Source: Methanocorpusculum petauri (GTDB lineage: Archaea > Halobacteriota > Methanomicrobia > Methanomicrobiales > Methanocorpusculaceae). From it: DNA of 55,810 nt. Every line of letters starts with the position of its first letter. Positions within the stretch are counted from its first letter, which is position 1. The stretch covers positions 1 through 55,810 of the forward strand of contig NZ_JAPTGB010000016.1 in NCBI RefSeq assembly GCF_026891975.1, read 5' to 3'. Below the pieces are notes generated by a model that worked only from the letters and a program-made list of their open reading frames with translations, was not told where the DNA came from and ran no database searches. Below are positions 52,126 to 55,810 of the stretch, piece by piece. The translations under genes and the position numbers were made by a program.

Positions 52126-53370
52126 ATGAAGAAACAATTTTCAGACGATGCGGCAGCGTCATGTCCGGCAAATCAGGGCCGGTCATCCTTCTGCCCGACA
52201 AAGTGGACACTTGTTTTTCTCCTGTTGTCTTCGACGCTGATTTTGATGGGAGGTGCGGCGGTTGCTCCGGCACTTCCTTCGATCAGTGCGGCGTTTCCGG
52301 ATGCATCCGAAACGATGGTGTCTTTGATTATTACCCTGCCGTCCCTTGCGGTGGCACTGACCGGTTTTCTTCTTGGTGCGTTTTCTGATCGGATTGGGAG
52401 ACTGCCGGTTCTGATCGGATCGATTCTGCTGTTTACGGTTGCGGGGACGTCGGGATATTATCTTGATAGTCTTGAGGCTATTCTTGTCGGCCGGTTTATA
52501 GTGGGTATTGGTATCGGAGGGATTACGACGACAATTACGTCACTGATTGCCGAGTATTATTCGGGGATTACCCGGACAAAAGTTCTCGGATATCAGGCAG
52601 GTGCTATGGGTATTGGTGCGCTGATTCTTGAAACCGGCGGAGGTTTTCTGGCTGGTGTGTCCTGGCGGATATCCTTTTTGATCTATCTTATCGGCGCGGT
52701 TATTCTGATCGGTATTTTTCTGACGATGCGTGAGCCGAAGCGGGAATGCGTTCCGTATCAGAGTGAGCCGGGCAATCCGAGTGCTGCTGCGGTACTGAGT
52801 GTGACGGAGCTTGCGATCCTGTATGTGACGCTGTTTCTGGGTGTTGCGTTGTTTTTCCTGATGCCGACAAAACTTCCGTATCTTCTCTCGGGTCTGCTGG
52901 GCAGTGATGCTGCAATAATAAGCGGGGTTATTCTTGGATTGATGGGAGTTGCCTCGATGGTGGCTTCGGTGAATGTCTGGAGGATTGTCCGGAGGGTGAA
53001 CCGGCAGGTTGTGATTGGTCTGGCATTTGTGTGTATGGCGGCAGGGATGCTGCTGCTTGGGGTGGTGTCAGATCTGGTACCTGTTGTTGCTGCGGTTGCG
53101 GTGATTGGGTTCGGGAATGGTCTTTTGATGCCGAGTATTACGATGTGGCTTTCCGAGATTGTGCCGATGCCGGTTATGGGTAAGGCGACAGGGGGATTTT
53201 CTGTTTCCCTGAACCTGGGTAATTTTTCGTCAAGTCTGCTTGCGGTTCCGCTGCTGATTGTTGTTGGTACGTATGCTGGTCTGTTTGCGGTTTGTGGTGT
53301 TGCGGCTCTTGGGATTGGTGTGATCATTGTCGGGAGTTTCTGGTTCCGGCGAAGAAAGGTGTCTGTCTGA
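52126..53370 (+). CDS. MFS transporter, DHA1-like
   Basis: A 414-residue carrier with about 12 membrane helices. GGAAVAPALPSISAAFPD begins helix 1, GAFSDRIGRLPVLIG is motif A, and GALILETGGGFLAGVSWRISF resembles motif C. Probably a drug or metabolite exporter. The last 141 bases overlap the convergent TrmB gene in antisense. Start ATG at 52126; a TATA-like element TTTATAGG lies about 30 bases upstream. Confidence 0.87.
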   Translation: MKKQFSDDAAASCPANQGRSSFCPTKWTLVFLLLSSTLILMGGAAVAPALPSISAAFPDASETMVSLIITLPSLAVALTGFLLGAFSDRIGRLPVLIGSILLFTVAGTSGYYLDSLEAILVGRFIVGIGIGGITTTITSLIAEYYSGITRTKVLGYQAGAMGIGALILETGGGFLAGVSWRISFLIYLIGAVILIGIFLTMREPKRECVPYQSEPGNPSAAAVLSVTELAILYVTLFLGVALFFLMPTKLPYLLSGLLGSDAAIISGVILGLMGVASMVASVNVWRIVRRVNRQVVIGLAFVCMAAGMLLLGVVSDLVPVVAAVAVIGFGNGLLMPSITMWLSEIVPMPVMGKATGGFSVSLNLGNFSSSLLAVPLLIVVGTYAGLFAVCGVAALGIGVIIVGSFWFRRRKVSV

Positions 53371-54117
53371 TGCGGAGATGAGATCTTTGAGGATTTTTCT
53401 GGCGAAGTAATCGTTTCGCGGGTCGTTCGGGATGAAGATTCCTTCAACTCCGTCATTTTTTGCATGAATGAAGAGTGATTCACGCCGGTCGGCGATGATG
53501 GTGAGCTGGTCGGTGTCGGTGTTGTTTTGGAAGATTCCTTCTTCGAGGTCTTTTTTTCCGGTGTACCAGGTTCTGGGTGTTTCTCCGGATGCGGGATGCC
53601 GGCCGGTGACGAGATAGACGGCGGCGCGTTTGCGGGCGGCGGTGAGGAGGGGGGTGTATTCGTTGAGGAGGGAGGGGTCACGGCAGAGAAGAATGAGTTC
53701 GTTTTTTACCCGTCCAAGGATCATCTGAATCTGGTGGGTGACGGCGTAGGTGGTGTGGAGTTCGTATGCCCGCATGGATGGGTTTTCCGGGTCATGTGCA
53801 AGGGTTGCGAGGCCGCTGCCCAGTTCTTCGAGTTCGGTGAGTGTCTGACGTCTGATGCGTTCGAAGGTTGCGGTAATGTCGGTGACATGGTAGCGGGCGG
53901 GGCGGCCGCTGAGGAGGACGACGTATCCTTCCTGAATGAGGGAGGAGAGGGTGTCATATACGCGGGTTCGCGGGATGCGGGTGACTTCATGGAGTTCACG
54001 GGCGGTTGCAACGCGGAGTGTGGATAAGGCGATGTAGATTTTTGCTTCGTATTCCCCCATGCCGATTTTGGTGAGACGGGTGATGAGTTCCTGTGTGCTT
54101 AAGGGGGAGGGGGACAT
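53230..54117 (-). CDS. TrmB-family transcriptional regulator
   Basis: A 295-residue regulator. The winged helix is residues about 8-75 (LTKIGMGEYEAKIYIALS, then IPRTRVYDTLSSLIQEGYV), a short coiled segment follows, and a C-terminal domain (GRVKNELILLCRD, NDYFARKILKDLI) may sense a ligand. The last 40 residues are a hydrophilic Asn/Thr/Arg-rich tail encoded antisense to the MFS gene, longer than usual. ATG at 54117 chosen; the frame opens to 54174. It may regulate the convergent MFS gene or bind the GTAACCG cluster upstream. Confidence 0.88.
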   Translation of the reverse strand: MSPSPLSTQELITRLTKIGMGEYEAKIYIALSTLRVATARELHEVTRIPRTRVYDTLSSLIQEGYVVLLSGRPARYHVTDITATFERIRRQTLTELEELGSGLATLAHDPENPSMRAYELHTTYAVTHQIQMILGRVKNELILLCRDPSLLNEYTPLLTAARKRAAVYLVTGRHPASGETPRTWYTGKKDLEEGIFQNNTDTDQLTIIADRRESLFIHAKNDGVEGIFIPNDPRNDYFARKILKDLISASDRHLSSPEPETPDNDHTNPKSRNTTNRKQTSIRTNNNQQRNRKQT

Positions 54118-54236
54118 GATGAGGATATTTCTGTTTTGGGAGTTTAAGAGAGTTGTCACTTTTTTGAATGACATAGTTCCGGGTCTGATGCGGGCGGGCG
54201 GGGAGGAGTATATTCTATCTGCTGAGGATTCAACTA

Positions 54237-54494
54237 TTTGTAACCGGTATGCCGGTTACAAAAATCTCAATAGGAAATGCCGAAAATTAAAAATAAACAA
54301 GAATCCAAAGGTTTCACAAAATTTGTAACCGCTGTAACCGCAAAATTCGTACTGTGTACAAGAATCTGATAAAAACTTGGAGCACAGTACCAAACCATCG
54401 GTTACAAAAATAAAAAAAACGCCGAAAACAAATTTGAATCCGAAACAGACTAACTAATAAACTCAGATTTGTAACCGCACCCATCGGTTACAAA
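54237..54494. repeat. TTTGTAACCG / CGGTTACAAA repeat cluster
   Basis: Six copies of one motif in 258 bases: a perfect 11-bp-arm palindrome TTTGTAACCGG-TATG-CCGGTTACAAA as arms at 54237-54247 and 54252-54262; a direct pair at 54322-54332 and 54333-54341; a single CGGTTACAAA at 54399-54408; and a second inverted pair at 54468-54477 and 54485-54494. Sites are spaced about 60-80 bases apart in a strikingly A-rich stretch. The gap 54118-54704 has no other gene; 54500-54590 resembles the degenerate CACGGAA-type repeat of the right edge. Confidence 0.8.
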
Positions 54495-54704
54495 ATGAGA
54501 TATGCAGCAGAGTGCTGCGAAGCAGGGAGTATGAGGGAGCGGTGTGTGTTCTGTGTATTCCCTGGTTATTCTCTGTGGAAAAAAACCAGGCCTGGAATAC
54601 CAATTCCCAAATACTTTTGCCGCAAATAGATATCCACGCAACCGAAGTCAGTTTATTTCAAATTAGCCCGGAGATATGGGGTTTTTATTTTCGGGCTGTT
54701 TATT

Positions 54705-55292
54705 ATGGCGACAGGGATTGCCCTGTCGATTCGTGCGGATATGGGGATTACGCCGATCTCGAGTCTGCCGTATGTGGTGAGTCTCGGGGTGCCGCTGACG
54801 GTGGGGATGCTGACGATTCTGCTGCATGCGGGTTTTCTGTTGATTGAGTTTCTGTTGATGCCGCGGGAGTTTGAGGCGATCCAGTTGTTGCAGCTGGGGG
54901 CTGCGGTGGTGTTCGGGGTGTTTATTGATCTGGTGCTCGCGGGTCTCGGGTGGCTGGTTCCGGTCAGTTATCCGGAGCAGGTGCTGCTTGTGGTGCTGAG
55001 CTGTGTGCTGCTGGGTGTCGGGATTTGTTTTGAGGTGGCGCCGAATGTGCTGATGATGGCAAGTGAGGGTATGCTGACGGCAGCTGTCCGCAGGTTTCAC
55101 GGGGAGTTCGGGACCGCGAAGGTTGTGCTGGATGTGAGTCTGGTGGTTGTTTCTCTTGTGCTGTCGCTCGCGATGTTTTCGACGGTGTACGGTATCCGGG
55201 AGGGGACGGTGATTGCGGCGGTGCTGGTGGGTATCTTTGTGAAGCTGTTCAAGCTGCCGGTGTACGCGGCGGCGCGGCGGATCATCGGCTGA
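54705..55292 (+). CDS. YczE/YitT-type membrane protein, N-terminus uncertain
   Basis: A 195-residue membrane protein with five hydrophobic segments. ATGIALSIRADMGITPISSLPY is the family signature (short form ALSIRADMGITPIS). In this family about 15-20 residues and the first half of helix 1 precede that signature. Here the same frame stays open upstream to 54630 and reads RRYGVFIFGLFIMATG, which fits the helix, but contains no ATG, GTG or TTG. The first usable start is the ATG at 54705, inside helix 1. The true start may be an unusual codon, or the gene may be 5' truncated. Function of the family is unknown. Confidence 0.7.
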   Translation: MATGIALSIRADMGITPISSLPYVVSLGVPLTVGMLTILLHAGFLLIEFLLMPREFEAIQLLQLGAAVVFGVFIDLVLAGLGWLVPVSYPEQVLLVVLSCVLLGVGICFEVAPNVLMMASEGMLTAAVRRFHGEFGTAKVVLDVSLVVVSLVLSLAMFSTVYGIREGTVIAAVLVGIFVKLFKLPVYAAARRIIG

Positions 55293-55310
55293 AAGAATTT
55301 TTTTGCGGGG

Positions 55311-55810
55311 TACTGAATCCTCTTATAGGAGGATTCAGGGGGAGATGCATTTTTCAGGTAGGGCAGGCAGGAATGCCGGAGGATTTTGAGGGTTAATGGA
55401 GGAAACCGATTGTTTTCCGGTTGTCCGATGGAATCCTTCGCGGGGTTTTGTTCCTGAGATGGGTTCGGGGTTTTTTTGGTGTGTGGTTTCGCTTGGAGTA
55501 ACCACGGAAAACACAGACTCCACGGAATTCCACGGAAAAAAAACACAGAATACCGCCGCTTCGCGGCTTACGGAATACACGGAAAGAATCTATGTACTGG
55601 AATCTGGCGGCAGTACCCGCCTGTGGCGATGTGTTCGAGAGTTTTTTGCGGTTGTTGATTTAGCAGGTATTTTTTCTGGAAGCTGTTGGTGGGTGAGTGG
55701 TGGCCGGGCATGATGAAAGGAAAACGCAGATAACGCAGATGTGCCTGACGGCACAGCTTCGCTCATCGCATTTGCTCTTCGTCGCTCGCCTTCCCGTCCG
55801 AGCGGACGGG
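55311..55810. repeat. Right copy of long terminal inverted repeat
   Basis: Inverted relative to 44-376. Near-identical blocks include AGATGCATTTTTCAGGTAGG, the block around GAAACCGATTGTTTTCCGG, GATTTAGCAGGTATT and the final block through ACGCAGATAACGCAG to the GC-rich hairpin at 55793-55810. It is longer than the left copy because of an insertion. The window ends at the hairpin. Confidence 0.85.
55488..55640. other. Insertion within the right repeat
   Basis: About 150 bases absent from the left copy. It contains CCACGGAAAACACAGA, CCACGGAATTCCACGGAA and GAATACACGGAA, plus a CCGCCGCTTCGCGGC hairpin, all typical of small dispersed repeats. The flanks repeat GTTTTTTG-type sequence. No coding potential. 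Confidence 0.6.

Noticed and set aside
54237-54494. GTAACCG repeats as a CRISPR array.
   Set aside because: Repeats are short, change orientation and have irregular spacing; no cas gene is present.
1-55810. Window as a complete transposon or virus because of its inverted ends.
   Set aside because: It holds mostly housekeeping genes and tRNAs and no transposase, integrase or structural gene.

Overview
The window reads as a chromosomal segment of a methanogenic euryarchaeon, most likely of the order Methanomicrobiales and possibly Methanocorpusculum-like. The evidence is the archaeal gene content: a tetrahydromethanopterin-type glutamate ligase, separate catalytic and regulatory aspartate transcarbamoylase genes, an ADP-forming acyl-CoA synthetase, a CBS-domain Mn pyrophosphatase, HypD, FdhD, an archaeal AbrB-PhoU protein and a TrmB regulator. 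TATA-box promoters, frequent leaderless-looking starts, T-tract terminators and tRNA genes without encoded CCA agree with this. There is no rRNA gene, so the genus is inference. I see no transposase, phage structural gene or CRISPR array.

Layout. 1-420 is the left copy of a long imperfect inverted repeat; its partner is at the right edge (55311-55810). 421-5472 holds pyrophosphatase, UPF0058, a flavoprotein/ATP-grasp pair and pyrBI. 5495-10245 holds a MutY-like glycosylase without an Fe-S cluster, a CstA carrier, cbiMN metal uptake and an OB-fold/HD protein. 10655-14304 is a three-gene operon (DJ-1/PfpI, TPR plus winged helix, BrxD-type P-loop ATPase), my best candidate for an uncharacterised system. 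14395-24835 has MFS carriers, endonuclease III beside tRNA-Pro, an ADP-forming acyl-CoA synthetase fusion, a zinc-ribbon protein, a UPF0210/ACT pair, a TPR-MFS pair and tRNA-Arg. 24891-32893 has hypD, a MscS channel, a SIMPL protein, a Cys-containing HTH regulator with fdhD, thiC, a Fe-S reductase and an AAA_14/DUF4143 ATPase.

33046-37616 is a four-gene surface-glycan operon (GT2, GT8, polysaccharide pyruvyl transferase, FrhB-like protein), locally more AT-rich than its surroundings. 38011-40759 has a ribbon-helix-helix protein with a matching operator, an AMP-forming acyl-CoA synthetase and a small membrane protein. 40936-44561 is grpE-dnaK-dnaJ, followed by a PEGA surface protein. 45858-52052 is the phosphate system: a PstS with two nearly identical tandem lobes, a fused PstC-PstA permease, PstB, PhoU and a divergent AbrB-PhoU regulator. 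52126-55292 has an MFS carrier converging on and overlapping a TrmB regulator, a cluster of GTAACCG repeats, and a YczE/YitT-type membrane protein whose start seems lost.

Functional links. The pst block with its regulators, the chaperone block and pyrBI are coherent core modules. The flavoprotein/ATP-grasp pair, HypD, FdhD, CbiMN and ThiC serve cofactor, hydrogenase and formate dehydrogenase maturation, fitting an H2/formate methanogen. ACD, the AMP-forming synthetase and the pyrophosphatase form an acyl-CoA/PPi theme. Accessory material lies at the repeat-bearing edges, the glycan operon and the TPR/ATPase operon.
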